NCBI GenBank assembly: GCA_030435675.1
Contig: CM059625.1
Location: 14,570,001 to 14,634,000, forward strand
Direction: 5' to 3'
DNA length: 64,000 nucleotides
Source: Steinernema hermaphroditum
Lineage: Eukaryota; Nematoda; Chromadorea; Rhabditida; Steinernematidae
This document shows positions 1-12,900 of this stretch, one piece after another (position 1 is the first letter of the stretch; each line of letters opens with the position of its first letter). The notes under the pieces are model-generated. The model saw only the letters and a program-made list of their open reading frames with translations. It did no database searches and was not told the DNA's origin. The translations under genes were made by a program, and so were the position numbers.

Positions 1-257
1 CGAAGTCACTATATATTAGGCAGGATATTGTAACCTAGCTGATTTTACTAGGCTTTTGAGCGACTTTTGAGTGTATTCGACTCCTCTTAGTACTAGTTGT
101 TAAAAATCGATTCACTTACCTTTTTACGGTTCATGGTGCCTCCTTGTCTACTTGACCTTCTACTAATGCGACTGGGAACAAGTGAGTTCTTTCGGTTGAA
201 CGACGAAGTCGAGTCTGTTACACCTGCAATTTGATTTTACTGCCGCATGCTCTGTGG
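1..257. other. Downstream flank of the KIND-domain gene
   Basis: No coding sequence recognised. This AT-rich stretch follows the stop codon of the minus-strand gene that ends at 258, so it probably holds its 3' untranslated region. I see no clear AATAAA on the minus strand that would fix the end. Confidence 0.4.
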
Positions 258-2477
258 TCACTCGGTACCATTCTCGCGTTCCTTTTGTTGTTTCGCCAAC
301 CTTGCAGCGGCGAACGCTTCCTCGATGGTACTCTCCTTCCGACTCTCTTCTCTTTTCAAAGGCGAGGATTTTGGCTGTAACGTGACAGATCGATAATTAG
401 CGAATAACTGGAACGCGAAATCGGTAACAGAAAGTCGCGAGCGGAATGTTCGGCGCGTGAGCCGGCTCGCCGACAGCTCGCGCGCCATCAACAAACACTT
501 TGCAACTGACACTGTATGAAAGTGTCAAAAGTTTTTGTAACGAAAGGAAGGCAACTACAACGAGACATACCAGTTCGGCCAATGTGTCTTCAACGGGATG
601 AGGCTCCGAACGTCGTCGAGCTGATTTTATCACCGGAGTCGACGAGTCCACTTCGTCGTCAAACGGATTCGGAGGCGAATGAGGCGGGCTTGTTTCACCG
701 TTTTCGAACGGATTTGTGCTCGTTGCTGGAAAATACAGTATTGAGTGGCGTGGAATATGGAAGCAAGGCTGTTGGCGAATATGACTCACTTGTTACTAGG
801 AAACTAAAAGAAACAGCCGATGACAAATCGTTGATGCGATATGTTTCTAGCCTTTGCGAAATTTGAAATCATCGGCTACCAAGATGGTGCTAATTAATCA
901 GAAGACATAGAAAAAGATATGACGCATGACATGCCTAACTCTGTTGAATTTCACAGTTCACTTTGAAAACGTCATACCGTTTGTTATGTTTTTGTAAGAT
1001 TTGCTGCGAATAGACCTACGACAGAGGGTGTCCCTATATCAAACTTTTACAAAGGAAAAGATCAAGAACTGGTGAAAAAATTGAAACATTCGCTACCTGG
1101 ATGCGATCCAGATGCTTCACTGGTTTCTGAGATCGGCGAAAGCGGTTCATCCTCATCGACAGGTTGCAGAGCGTTGCTGAGTGGAGTTCGCTGTGGAGTA
1201 CTTGTTGAGAAAGCAAATTCACTTTGGTTTGGAGGTTCTTCGTATCTAAATAAGGGACAAACTTGTTATTGCAGACTGGCTCTAGTGTCTACCTCTCAGG
1301 TGACGGAGCTTTGACAATATCGTCCTTGAAAGCATCTTTTTCCAACTCATCCTCACTCTCTGCCCTGACGATGGAGAATTCGTTGTCGTCGTACATTCTG
1401 GACGGCGGCGGCGCTTTTCCCATGAGCATTTCCATAGGCTGTATCAGGTGCTTCCTGGTTTTTTCTTTCTCGGGTTGGACTCGATCGAACATTTCTTCGA
1501 AGGAATTCGTTGGGGAATGTGTAATCTCTGCTTTTTTGGTCTTAGACGGGAGAAGCCGTTCCTCTTCTGACTGTTGGTCGCTCGAAGTCGAGGGCACTGA
1601 GTGGGTCCGTTTGTTCGGTTCCTCGTTGTGAGATTCGAAATCAGAATCGTTGTGTGAGGAGAAGCTGCTGGAATGTGTTTTGTGGCGGGCGGGAATCGGC
1701 GGCGCTGGAGCGGCGGATGTTGTCGCAGCCGTCTTGTTTTCTATCGAAGACGATTCACTTAAGGAACTGCACGACAATCGATCATTCTTAAAACAGCGTA
1801 ATTACACAGTTCAAGCTCCGTTTAGTGGACGCTTACCAGATCGTCTTCGTCGCCCATCACCTCCACATAAAGTTCCATGAGCATCGACGGAACGGTCCCA
1901 ACATCTCCGATCTTGTTTCTGGTCATCTGCACCAACTTCTGCAGAGATGGCCGCGAAGACGGGGACTGAACGGTCATCAGGTTGAGAAGGGAGAAGAGAT
2001 CGACGTCCTTGCAAGTGGACGCTCCGGCAGTTTGGGCGACTTTCCCCAGACACCACACATGCACAGCCCCAGGATTCTTGCCTCCGTCCTCGCCTTCCGG
2101 TGGCAAGAAGTCATCTTCCACCTCTTCCGGTGTCACAACGTTCACCTATAAATCGGAGTTGACAGCCGAACCCTTTCGAAGGTGACAAATTCTTTCGATG
2201 TTAGTGTAATTTAGTGGTCACATGCCGTGAACATCGGGTAAGCGCCGTTAGAACCGGTTAATCTGGCGCCAAGCGCAGCTGATAAAAATAATCTTACATG
2301 AACAGTTCCATCCTGGGCAATGAAGAGGTGATCCAAAGAGAACACGCCTGCTTTCGCTTTCAGAAGAAATTCGGCGGATGCATAGATGACCGAGAGAAGT
2401 TCGTGAGCCTCGAGACCGTCACCACGGACCTCGGAGATCTCGGAAAGGCTCACGCGAATTCCATCGCCAGCGGCCAT
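258..2477 (-). CDS. KIND-domain protein (kinase non-catalytic C-lobe domain)
   Basis: Spliced by eye into six exons (2298-2477, 1837-2145, 1293-1786, 1097-1245, 571-725, 258-374), total 1404 bases, 467 residues. The first two exons (residues about 1-163) resemble a KIND domain, the kinase C-lobe-like protein-binding fold of Spire, PTPN13 and FRMPD2: an early segment VSLSEISEVRG and a later VHVWCLGKV followed by DLFSLLNLMTV. No catalytic HRD or DFG is present, as expected of KIND. The rest is Ser/Pro-rich and acidic and looks disordered. Residues near the C-terminus carry two NPF tripeptides followed by acidic residues (NPFENGE and NPFDDEVD), the type bound by EH domains of endocytic proteins; that link is inference. 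I see no WH2, FERM or phosphatase domain. The start is the first ATG after a splice acceptor at 2514-2515; further 5' exons cannot be excluded. The C. elegans orthologue is not known to me. Confidence 0.72.
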
Positions 2478-2513
2478 GTGGAGGCGCGAGTCTTCCGCAA
2501 GTGGACAGTATCT

Positions 2514-5500
2514 CTGGAAACAACTCACAATACAGAGTGGGATGTAGAGGAGCGCTCAACGCAAAGGGAATGTCGGGGAACAGGTTAATTTTGCAGAATA
2601 ACAGCATGCAGACGTCAATTAACACGGTGCCAACAACGACAATCGATCAATTGCTGTCAACAGAGAGAGCTAAAAAGTTATCACTATGAGGTTAATTAAC
2701 ATTCCTTTAACGATAAGAAAACAGCGATCACCAGCAGCTAACTATCGATGGTCCATGCGACCAGGAAGAAGAAAAGTGACGCTTGCTGACTAGAAGAGGT
2801 GACGGGCAGCGGCCCCCGAAACATTACACCTTCCAAATATGAACGCGTAATCAAATTGTCCCTCGGGGCAGTGACTGGGCCGGCTGACTTTCGGCGGTGA
2901 CGACAGCGTCCAGTCGATCGGCCAGCCGGCAATCACCGCGACAGAAGCGGGAAGGGCGTCGAAAATTTTGACGAGAACAAACGAGGCGCGATTAATTCAA
3001 CACCGGCGTGAATAAATTATTTAGCTCCTCTTTGGGCTTTGGGGCGCGAACGAAAAGAGATTCATTGGGTGGGAGGCGGGAGGCGCGATGGACGCTGCTG
3101 GAGAACGCGGTGTCGAAAACGGCGAAGTGAAAACGGAAAACAAGGCGAGAAAACTGTGCAGGCGAAGAATACAGCGGGAGGCAACAATCGATCGCAACGT
3201 TCATGGAGCTGATCGTTCGTGATCAACGCAGCGTTGCGAATTGAATCCGCACTCCCGTCAACGTCGACGTGGTCGACGACCGATCACCGCTTTCGAACGA
3301 ATCCATTTGTTTTAGCCCGCTCGGACATAGCATAGTGATTCACCCGCAGAGAGTGGTGCTGCTCAAGACGAGGTGACGCATGTGGCAGTCACATCTGAAG
3401 GAATGCCGTTCATGCTGAGTCGGGTTGCAGAAGATGCCGCCGGTGTGCCATGTGTACATACTATTTGCAGACTCGATCCTTATCTGGAAAGGTCGGCGAC
3501 AATCGACGTGGGTGGTCGAGCCGGGAGAGGGTTAATCTATCGATCGCAGACCACAGCTTTTGCAGTCAAGAGGTTCTACGAGAGGCTGATGGGAAAACCG
3601 TGTGCGGCAGAGGAGGTCAACGAGGCTGCCCACTTAGGCGGACAAGGGAATGGAAGAGCGACGAATTGTGGAGAAATGGAAGACGGGTAGGTAATAAAAG
3701 CGTGAGTCGAGGATAACGGATATTCCGCACCGATCATAACGTATTCATCGGCTGTCCTATCAACGACCACTCAAGCCAGTGCGCGCGCGTCCGACGACCT
3801 TTCTCGCCCCGAGGAAGATAGCGCAGAACCAGGGAGAAGGACGGAAGAAGCACGGCTGGATTTCGGAAAGGAAACGCGGAAAAGTCGCGCATCGCAATGT
3901 GCGTGTGCAAACTCGAGCGAACAGACGCTCGCGCAGGGCACGGTGGGCGCGCGCGAGGTGAGTGGGCAGCAGCCTCCGAACGGACGCTCAGGGTGGACGG
4001 AAGGACGGACTACGGCCGAAGTGAACTTCTCTTCATAGCCGTGATTTCGTAGTCGTCATCGCCTCGATGACCAGTAGCCGCGGTAACCGGGGTGGTCGGA
4101 CTCGCGCTCCACTCGTTCGAGGCGATCATCCGCTCGTGCGCGACACGATGCTTCGCCACGGTTGTCATCATTAGCGGGGAGGAGAACTGAGAAAACACCG
4201 ACGGAAAACGAGAGGTTAATGTGTGTTCATTTAGTGGAATCACCTCGGAATGCCTTACGACGCCGATCGCTGAATTGTGTAATTTCACGGTGCCATTTTT
4301 TTGTAAAAGCAAAGTTAAGGGTTTCACATTCCACCATGAAGATTGAAGTACTGCACAATAAATCAATCCACCTTTATTTGTATTGCGATTGACACAAAAC
4401 TGAGACGGTACGAAATCTTTGTAGGGTGATGATTGAGCGAAACTTCGCAACGGAAACGACTGATGTTTGTCTTTGACCTTTCTGTAAATTGCGGCTTAAA
4501 GATGACTAAAGACAGCAGAACTGCTGTCATAGAGAAGGACTGATCTGACGATAGATTTTTGATGTAAAATTTAACTATCATGTGTGGCAATATTTGTACT
4601 AGAAATAACAGTTTTTAAAATGGTTAAGACTCTTAAAAGTCCAGCAGCACCATGAGATTAGTCGATTATCCGAGGCGATAAAGTACTTAACTCATATGAA
4701 CGCAAGTACGACTCGGCTAATCTCACAGTCGAGTCTGTAGATAGGCTTTAGTACTACAATAAACATTTTGGTTCTGAACTACCTACCGTTATTCCTCATT
4801 CCTTATCGCCAATAGGTTTCATGTGTTCTTCATTCAACATAGAGATCGCACTTTCTGAATTCACCTATGCGCCCCAGTAAATGATGATAGGAGGTTGTAA
4901 ATTTGCCGCCGCGATAGCATTAATGTTTATGTTATGATGTCAACGCAACCTAGAAATTTCTTAACCGCCAAAGCACCCTTTAAAATAAACCAACGGATTT
5001 GTTTATTTTTGAACAAATGGCCGGATCTCAGCTCTTAGGAAAATTGAATATTAATCCATAAGCCGCAAAATGGAAAACAGACGGTGTTTACAGAGGTATC
5101 TGATATTAATAAACACTGCACGGCACTCTATGTTATTGTTTAGTCTTCAGTTGTGCATGTAATCTGTACTTTGGCGCTCTGAACACTATGGATAATGGAA
5201 AACGGATAATTTACCGTTGATGGACGGGGATGGAAGCTAGGGGGGAACTGCGGTTTTGACGTGGAAGGGCGTTGGCCTTTGGCTTAGTTGATTATATTAC
5301 AAAAAATGCGACTGGCAACTGATCAGCTGAAAAGAAGCTATCGATCAACATCACACTGGCGACAATGAAATTGATCGGAACTGATCTATAGAGTAGGAAA
5401 ACAACATTTACTGCCGCCATAAAACAGAGTGCTTTCTCTAACGTGATCTCTAGTACAGACAAAGGGTATAAATCGCAGTGTAAACACGGCTTACTTCACT

Positions 5501-6239
5501 TTTTTGACTGCTGTGTATGTAAGTAAGGCATTGTTGTGTGAGTACAAAAACAGCCAGAAGGACAATGCGTATTCCCAAGAGAATTGTGTGCCTAAAAGTA
5601 CTAAATTTTTCTGTGTTGAAATTGAACACTTCTACTCTTCGCTGACGGCCTACGTACGGATATGACTTGAGGGAAACAAAGCGGTTTTGGGAGCTGTGAG
5701 TTGCCATTTAATATGGTCTTCCAAAACCTGAAATTGATCTGACAAATATGACTGATAGAATAGGGACGTCAAACGGACTGTATTAAAGACTGGAATCCTA
5801 TGATGGTCGAGAGGGTCACGCAAACATCCAACGCCTCCGCACAAGGACAATAGGACCCGGGATGTCCTTTTTGATTGGTGATGACGGCTGATTCCATATG
5901 CTATGTTTTCAGCAGTATAGGCCGTTACAAAATGAGTTGATCTCATTGGACGATTATATTTCTATCATATTTCAATATTTTATTATTACAAGCACTAATT
6001 AATACATCTAACATTGCTCCCCCCATGGCCAAAAGAGCATGATGGAGGTGGAGATAACCCGTCAAGAAACAGCAACGGACATGACTGCTAAGTATGTCAT
6101 AATTTACAAGTATTATGAACCGTTAAGCGACGCAGAAAAGAAAGAAAGTAGCGAGGGGAGAGAGAAGGCGATATTATGTCGATGTGGGGACTGTAGGCAA
6201 GAAGAAGAAAGAATTGAAGAAGTCTGCTGGCGGTACCCA
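2514..6239. other. Intergenic region between KIND gene and ark-1-like gene
   Basis: About 3.7 kb without a gene I can support. Reading frames of 60-146 codons occur on both strands but show no family resemblance or splice-consistent continuation. The first part (2.9-4.1 kb) is GC-rich, the remainder AT-rich. Because both flanking genes are on the minus strand, it holds the promoter and possible 5' exons of the KIND gene and the 3' end of the ark-1-like gene. Confidence 0.5.
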
Positions 6240-9200
6240 TTAGAACTTGATTATGTCGTCGGTTTGTCGCCCGGAGAAGAGAACCGTTTTTGCCACAGAG
6301 GGTGCAAAGCCTCCTCCGGCGGCATATTCGTTCAGTGGCGAAATGACCCTGGAACTAATTTGATAAATTCTGCATTTAGAAGCGACAGTGAACTAACCTT
6401 GTCTTCGGCTTCGGTGGCACTGGAGGTGGAGGCTTCTTTGCCGTTTGAGGAGTAAGAGGCGCCCTGAAGCTACCGCTTGATTTTCGAAGTTGTCTGAGGG
6501 GGCTTTGATCCTCTTCGGCTAGATCTTTCACCACGATAGATTCATTTCGTGCCTTCACTGCTTCGATCTTCACTTTCCCATTCGGGAAAGGCACAGGTTT
6601 CGGAGGTGTCGGGATCGCTTGAACTACGGTAGCTTCGGTGTCAGTGTCACTTGACATCTGCTCACTATCCCGCCTTTGCATCTCTCTTGCTGGAAGGCAC
6701 TGTTTCACTGAATGGCCATTGATCTCCTTTGGCGAATCTTTCGCTGGTGGTGCAGGTCTCGGAGGTACAGGAGCATTCGGAATCGGTTGGTACTTGAGGC
6801 CATCCCCACACTGAACCAGCAGCTTATAGGCCTCTTGCGCTTCGTGTGACCAGTCGTTGACCGCACACGCCGATGCTATGCTGTCACTGAACGACTTCGG
6901 TTCTACCACCTTCTCCTCCTCTGGGGCCGTTTTCAGGGAAGCTCTTCGCTTTTCTTCTTTCTTCCACTCGTTTCGAAGAACCTTCTCGACTTTTTCGTGT
7001 TCTCTGATCACCTTTTCGTCCCATTTCTGACTTTCTTCAGCCGTCATCGGACGAACGATATAGTCCTGAATTTTCTTGCTCTTTGGTGGTCTAAAAACGA
7101 TGATAACCTAACAACCATCAATATCGGTTTGGCTACCTTTCAGGCTCCTGTACAGGACTCTTCTTGATAAGCGGTCTTGTATCGGAACTGTCCAGGGATG
7201 AAGTGAGCGAGAACTGTGAGATTTCGTTGTTCATGTCCGCAAGTGCTCTGTCCAGTTCGTCGGAAGCCCGGTTTCCGTTCATGGCTGGTGGACCTCTGGG
7301 AAGATTGAGTAACAAGTCAAGACTGTCTTGAGAGTCGAGTGTCGTTTCTATCGTCATATCAGTGTGTATTTCGGAGCCATATGTTGACTGAAAAGCGATG
7401 AATATTTACACAATTTCGGCCATCCTTAAAAGATGTGATGCTAACCCAAGTGGAATCATAGAAATTGGCGGATTTAAAAAGATTACTATCTTCAGAAAGC
7501 GCTTACCATTGGAGCAGATGGTGGCATCCTCTGGCCAGGTTTTGGAGGTAGCGCCGGAGGAACAGACGGTGCCCTCGAGCTCGCGGGTGAACAAGCCGAA
7601 CTGGTTCGGAAATTCACGGAGCATGGCGAAATGCTTCCAGGGGAACTTCGGTAGCGAAGGGAGATTGGTGGCGAAAGAGGCGCCGAAGGAGAACGCCGAC
7701 TTAACGAAGGCGAAGGACTTATGGACGGAGGAAGCGCCCTCGAAAGATCATTTTTATCGACCTGCAACGAAACATGAGCCCAGCGTGGCGAGTAAACTAA
7801 ACAAACCTGCATAAGGCCGAACGACCGCCCGTCTATGCCCAAATGACAAGTGTGTCTGAGATCGCCCTGAGGTTCGCTGATGATCAACTTCTTTTTCTCC
7901 GGCGCTTTTGATTCTGGCTTGACGATGTTCGTTTTACCATTAAGGAGGCTCTTCGTTGCCGGGTTCTCGGCACCAAGATGAGCTACAGTGTCGTTTGGTT
8001 TGAATAGACCACTGTTGCCGCCTTTCATTGAACCTTTCCAGTAGTAGCCATCTGGATAGGAGCTAGGTCTAAATTTATCGCCTTTGAACAATACTGCTAA
8101 ACTATCACTTACGCTCTGTCAAGTAAAATGATCTTTTCGTTCTTGGAAAACTGCAGATGATCTGGTATTCCATCACGACAGTCACAGACAGCTTTCAAGA
8201 TTTGAGGCATAATATCGGGCAGGGTTTGTACCAAGTCTGCGAAAGTCGGCCTCCTGTCAGGGTCATGAGTCCAGCATTGGCACATGAATTGATAGAATTC
8301 GACCGGGCAAGCGTCGGGACACTCCAGTTTCATTTTTTTGTTGTCAACTGCGTCAAGAATCTGAAGAAGAATGATATGTTTGTTGATTCACTTCCAGCCA
8401 ACTGACCTGAGCACCCGTCAGACCGTACCAAGGCATCTGTCCATAGGAAAACATCTCCCATAACGTCACCGCGTATGCCCACACGTCGCTAGCCGTTGTG
8501 AACTTCAGGTAGTTTATACATTCTGGCGCGCACCAGGAGATCGGAAGTTTCAACGTTGGACTGAACTCGCTCCTATAGTAGTCTTCTCCCACTCCCAACG
8601 ATCGACTCAGTCCAAAATCTGAGATTTTCACCTAGAATTTTTCCCCCAACTGTGTCAACATGCTCCAACAGTTCCTTACTCACTTTGTTTTCCGAGAAAA
8701 CGAGCACATTCCTCGCGGCCAAGTCACGGTGAATGAGCCTCTGCGAAGCCAAGTATTCCATTCCTTTGGCAATTTGTAAGGCGAAGTCGCAGAGGACGTC
8801 AACAGGAAACGAATCGCGCAGCGCCTGCTTGTTCAAGCATTCCAGAAGTGAGCCACAAGGGGCTAATTCCGATACCTAAATCCGCAATTGGATTGTTATA
8901 AGACAGAAGCATTGAATGCGTACAAGCATGACCGACTTCGTCTCAAGCACAACACCAAAGAGTCGAACGACGTTCTCATGTCGCATTTTGTGCATAATGG
9001 CCGCTTCTTGTAGAAAGCTCGTTGGGTTGGACATAAGTTTATCGGAGGAAACGCACTTCACTGCAACCTGAAAGTAATTGTGCAATCACATTTAAAAATG
9101 GTTATGTATTTTTTGTTATTCTGTGGATTTTGTGTGTCTACCCTGAGGCCACTCCAATTGTTTCGGAAATTGTTGTTACGCGCCTTTCAGAAACAGTCGA

Positions 9201-9955
9201 AAACATGAATTGCAAAGTTGTTTTTCCCTATTTGACGACTCTTGCTGACCGCAATTTGTTTACCACTTCCATCTTTCCTTGCACTCCAGCTGTTTGTTTA
9301 CTTTTTGCCTTTTAAGAAAAACGCAATGTTTACCTGCAGGTTTTCCAGCCCACTCGAAGAACAGCTCCACGATGCCTGGAAAACCGATCCGAACTCTCCC
9401 TTTCCCAACTCCTTGCACAACGTGATCCTCTCCACCGGAATCACGTGCTGCTCCGCATCGTCCTCTTTGACGTCCGTCCTCTTCGATGACTCACTGCGTC
9501 CGAACACTTTTTTCTTCAATTTTCCCACAAGTGTATCCGGCGGAAAGTGTTTCAAGTACTCTTTGCGCAGTCGTTTCTGCTCAGGGCGACTCATCCCGAT
9601 GTCGGTCAGATCGCGCTCTTCGGTGAAGGCCAAATCGCCGGCGTGGCGCAACTTGAGCTCATTCCGCAGTTTGTACTCATAGCTGCAAGGATTAAGGGTT
9701 ATTTAAGGCCCAAATGGACACTTCAATCTTCCGGTCAGTGGAGCTGCCTAATTGCGAGAACAAGTGACCTGATTTTTTCGCAGCTATGATACTAAGATGT
9801 ACATACAGATTTCTGGTTTGGGCAGAAATGAACAAACTACGAAAGAATCAAAATGGGCATGTGAAGCGTAGTATAGCAGACGGTTTGGGAACATACCTCA
9901 ATAGGTCAGCATCAGCCAACAGCTTGCTCAGAGACAATACGGGTTCGGGGGCCAT
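6240..9955 (-). CDS. ark-1: ACK-family non-receptor tyrosine kinase, ARK-1-like
   Basis: Eleven exons (9897-9955, 9334-9682, 8924-9067, 8684-8875, 8407-8631, 8113-8360, 7807-8068, 7507-7761, 7137-7387, 6398-7090, 6240-6348) sum to 2787 bases, 928 residues. Domain order is that of ACK/TNK kinases: an N-terminal SAM-like segment ([15 protein letters not shown], about residues 60-75), a tyrosine kinase (glycine loop GKGEFG about 112-117, VAVK lysine 140, HRDLAARN about 233-240, DFG 253-255, then CAPE), an SH3 domain (about 380-440) and a long proline-rich tail ([22 protein letters not shown]) able to bind SH3 partners. I see no CRIB motif. In C. elegans, ARK-1 dampens LET-23/EGFR signalling and binds SEM-5; SID-3 is the other ACK homologue. 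I favour ark-1 because of the missing CRIB and because ark-1, as I recall, shares a chromosome with several neighbours here. The start codon opens a short exon and is unambiguous. Confidence 0.85.
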
Positions 9956-12900
9956 CCTGTCGACAATTCCAATTCTCTTTTAATTTGTCATCCGGTTGGC
10001 CCAGCTACCCAAACGTCGCACTGCAAGAAAAAACACAATTATTTACAGAGTTGCTAATCGGATGCAGACAAATACACAAAACCCCCCTATGAAGAACAGC
10101 GGCTCTCAAGACAAATAGAACGCTAGCGGAATTATTTTTCTTAGTGCCTCGGCTCAAATCAACCGAACTCGTTCGCGACGACACCGCACCGATCGGCGAC
10201 AGCGGGTGGTCAGGTATTATTCGTTGTGTCAATAGGCCAAAAGCTCATCGAATAGATATCGGTGAGCGGAAGACGGGCGGGTTAGCCGAGACAATGAACA
10301 GTGTCGGTAATATGAGTCAGACGGCGCTGCAGGGGTGGTAAACTAATCTCTGGAATATGGCGTTTCCGACAGATAACAATATTCGTGTGAGGGTTTTCCG
10401 GCACTGGGATAATGGGGTCTCACTGGCGAGAGTGGGCTACATGGGAACGGAATAACTACATATGTAAATGGAAGTTTTGAAAATATGCGCTGGGTGAGTC
10501 AGCGTGAGACGGCCCCTCTTCTACATAGACCACAAATTCCCACAGATATTATCTCCATTGCAGTGTACAAACAAATTTCGCCCATTACAGTACGGCGATC
10601 TGTGCATGTCGCAAGTCTTCAAAGCATGACCTTTGCCGGAAGGACATCGACTTGCAAAAAGAAGTCAATACACTCAACGCGTGAAAGTCACGAAGATTGT
10701 GCGCAGATAGAGATTAACGGTTCCATCAGAGCCAAGACGCTATTTTGTTCCTACAATTCCAAAATTGCAGCCACGAAACTGCACTCTCGACATTTGCCTT
10801 ATCTTAGTCACCGACCATTCAAGATATCTGAATAGTACTACCTAAAAGAGAAATTCATACCGAAAATGACTGTTAGATATGATAGAAAATACATTATTTT
10901 ACTGAATTTCATGAATAATCTCAGGCTGTTATCATTAGGGCCAGATGAGTTTCAGAACAAGCTGATAAACACATTTTTCAAACATGATGGATCACTTCGA
11001 AATACCAAAATATAGATGACCGGCATGGACCCACGCATTGTATAGTTCGAGAAGTGCTCGAAATAACGAGAAAAGGAAATAGAGAGCGGAAATGAGTCAC
11101 AATTGTGGCTTGTTGCCCGATTGACGAAGAATCGAGAAAGAGTCGACGCACCACAAGCCACACGGAGACAATTGTCGCCGCTTTATTAATGACAACTGCA
11201 TGTGATATGTCACGAGCGAGAGAGACGATCTGGTCGAAGATGAGTGAGCATCGAAAAAAAAACAAGCATCGCGCCTCGGCCGAGGTTCAAAAGCGCTTAA
11301 TGCGTGCACCGAACGCAGAGTGCGCGATGCGTTTTGCATCGCCGCCGATGTCCGAAGAACAACAGCGCGCCGAAGAAGAAAGGCGATTGTCGGACTTCCG
11401 GCGCCGCCGATGTTGGAGTCACCGATTCGGCCGTTCGCGCGGCGCCATTGGGCAATTTCTGAATAAATACGCACGGGAATCAGTTGTTGTTTCAGCGCAC
11501 TCCGCGCCACCGTTTGGAGAACGTGTGAGAAAGACTGTCGATGACGCGTGGGCACCACGCGCTGATCTGCTGCTGCCTGTTGCGGGTAACGACTCCGCAC
11601 CGGCTCTATCCCGCTGCCCAACCCGCCGTCGACGCCGCTGCCCGTTCGGGCAAGAAGACGCGAAAAAGGTATTCGGTCTTGTTTCGGAACGTGGCATCTC
11701 GTGGGACGGAGATGATGTTGCCGCACAATCGGCCTTTTCAAATACAATTACAATGCGCAAACAGAAAAACGAACATCGAGGCGATGCGTTCTTTCTGAAG
11801 GCGTGCAAAATGTTCGCGCCGAGGTGCGTTTTGACCTCGGGTGTTTATTGTCTGCTCGTTTATGCATTTCATCGCAACCTAATGAGAGCTTTTATGCGCA
11901 TTTTCCAAATTTTTGACGGGCAGCGACAATTTTCATTCCTCGAAAACGATTACTCCAATGGTAACAATCTAAAAAAACTGAGAATAAATGAATCGCGCAC
12001 ATTATCAAAGTCTCACTGGGATTCTATCAGACAGAGCCTCTGATCTCAAGGATAAAGACGAAGGAACAAGAGAAATAGCGGAAGCACAAGAGTCACTTGT
12101 CCCCCTCAGTTGAACACATGACTCTCTGTTTCAGCCTGTTCCCCAAAGTACTTTCGTACATGTTTTAAAAACGAGTTTTAAATTGGATGGTGTTAATGGT
12201 TATTAATATTCTTGAAATTCCAGAATCGTACGGTAGTGCTACGGAGCAAATTAATGGCAATTATCAGATTTGGTGCAGAGGATATCATCTTTCATCTTTG
12301 AACAAAAGCATACAGACTTAACGTCGCCTACTCAAATGGATTCCACAAGCATTTTGTGCCATACAATTCTGATAATGAACTCGGTTGTCAAATGTACACG
12401 ACACGTCTTCAAGATATACATGTAAATTTATCGGCTAGACAAAGGAACGTTCAACCTGACGCCATATACACCCTTTCACGGAACCACTTAAACTCTAAAG
12501 TTCTCAAAAAGGGGAGTGGTATCCCTCAGAAAAAGCAAATGTTAATTTTGAATACGATGACACCTTGTCCCTACATCCATGCGACCACCCGTGGACCAAT
12601 CGCCCCTTTCCGGTCCACCGGAAATTTAATAAATTCGTTTTCAAACCGAAGCAGCGCGTAATAAGCTGGATCCAAATGACACACAAGGCCACGGGCACAC
12701 ATAAACTGGATGCGCATTTGCCCTCCGGCGTCCGACCTCCGCTGTCACATATAATTTGCATTTGCAACGCGACACAGGAAACGTCGACTGCCAAAAAATC
12801 CCTTTGGAATGGCGCGCCCGAACAGGCGCACTTTCTTGTTCTTCGCTTTTCACGACCGCGATTATTTCGGCTGGCGGAGGACAACGCGAAGCGAGACGTC

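Noticed and set aside
6039..6455. 138-codon plus-strand frame over the end of ark-1
   Set aside because: The minus strand there encodes the last two ark-1 exons with correct splice phases.
7398..7814. 138-codon plus-strand frame opposite ark-1
   Set aside because: It is antisense to proline-rich ark-1 exons that splice in frame.
11105..12043. 312-codon plus-strand frame in the ark-1/vit-6 intergenic region
   Set aside because: A 216-codon frame is open on the opposite strand at the same place, the sequence is low-complexity and Arg-rich, and no family or splice pattern fits.
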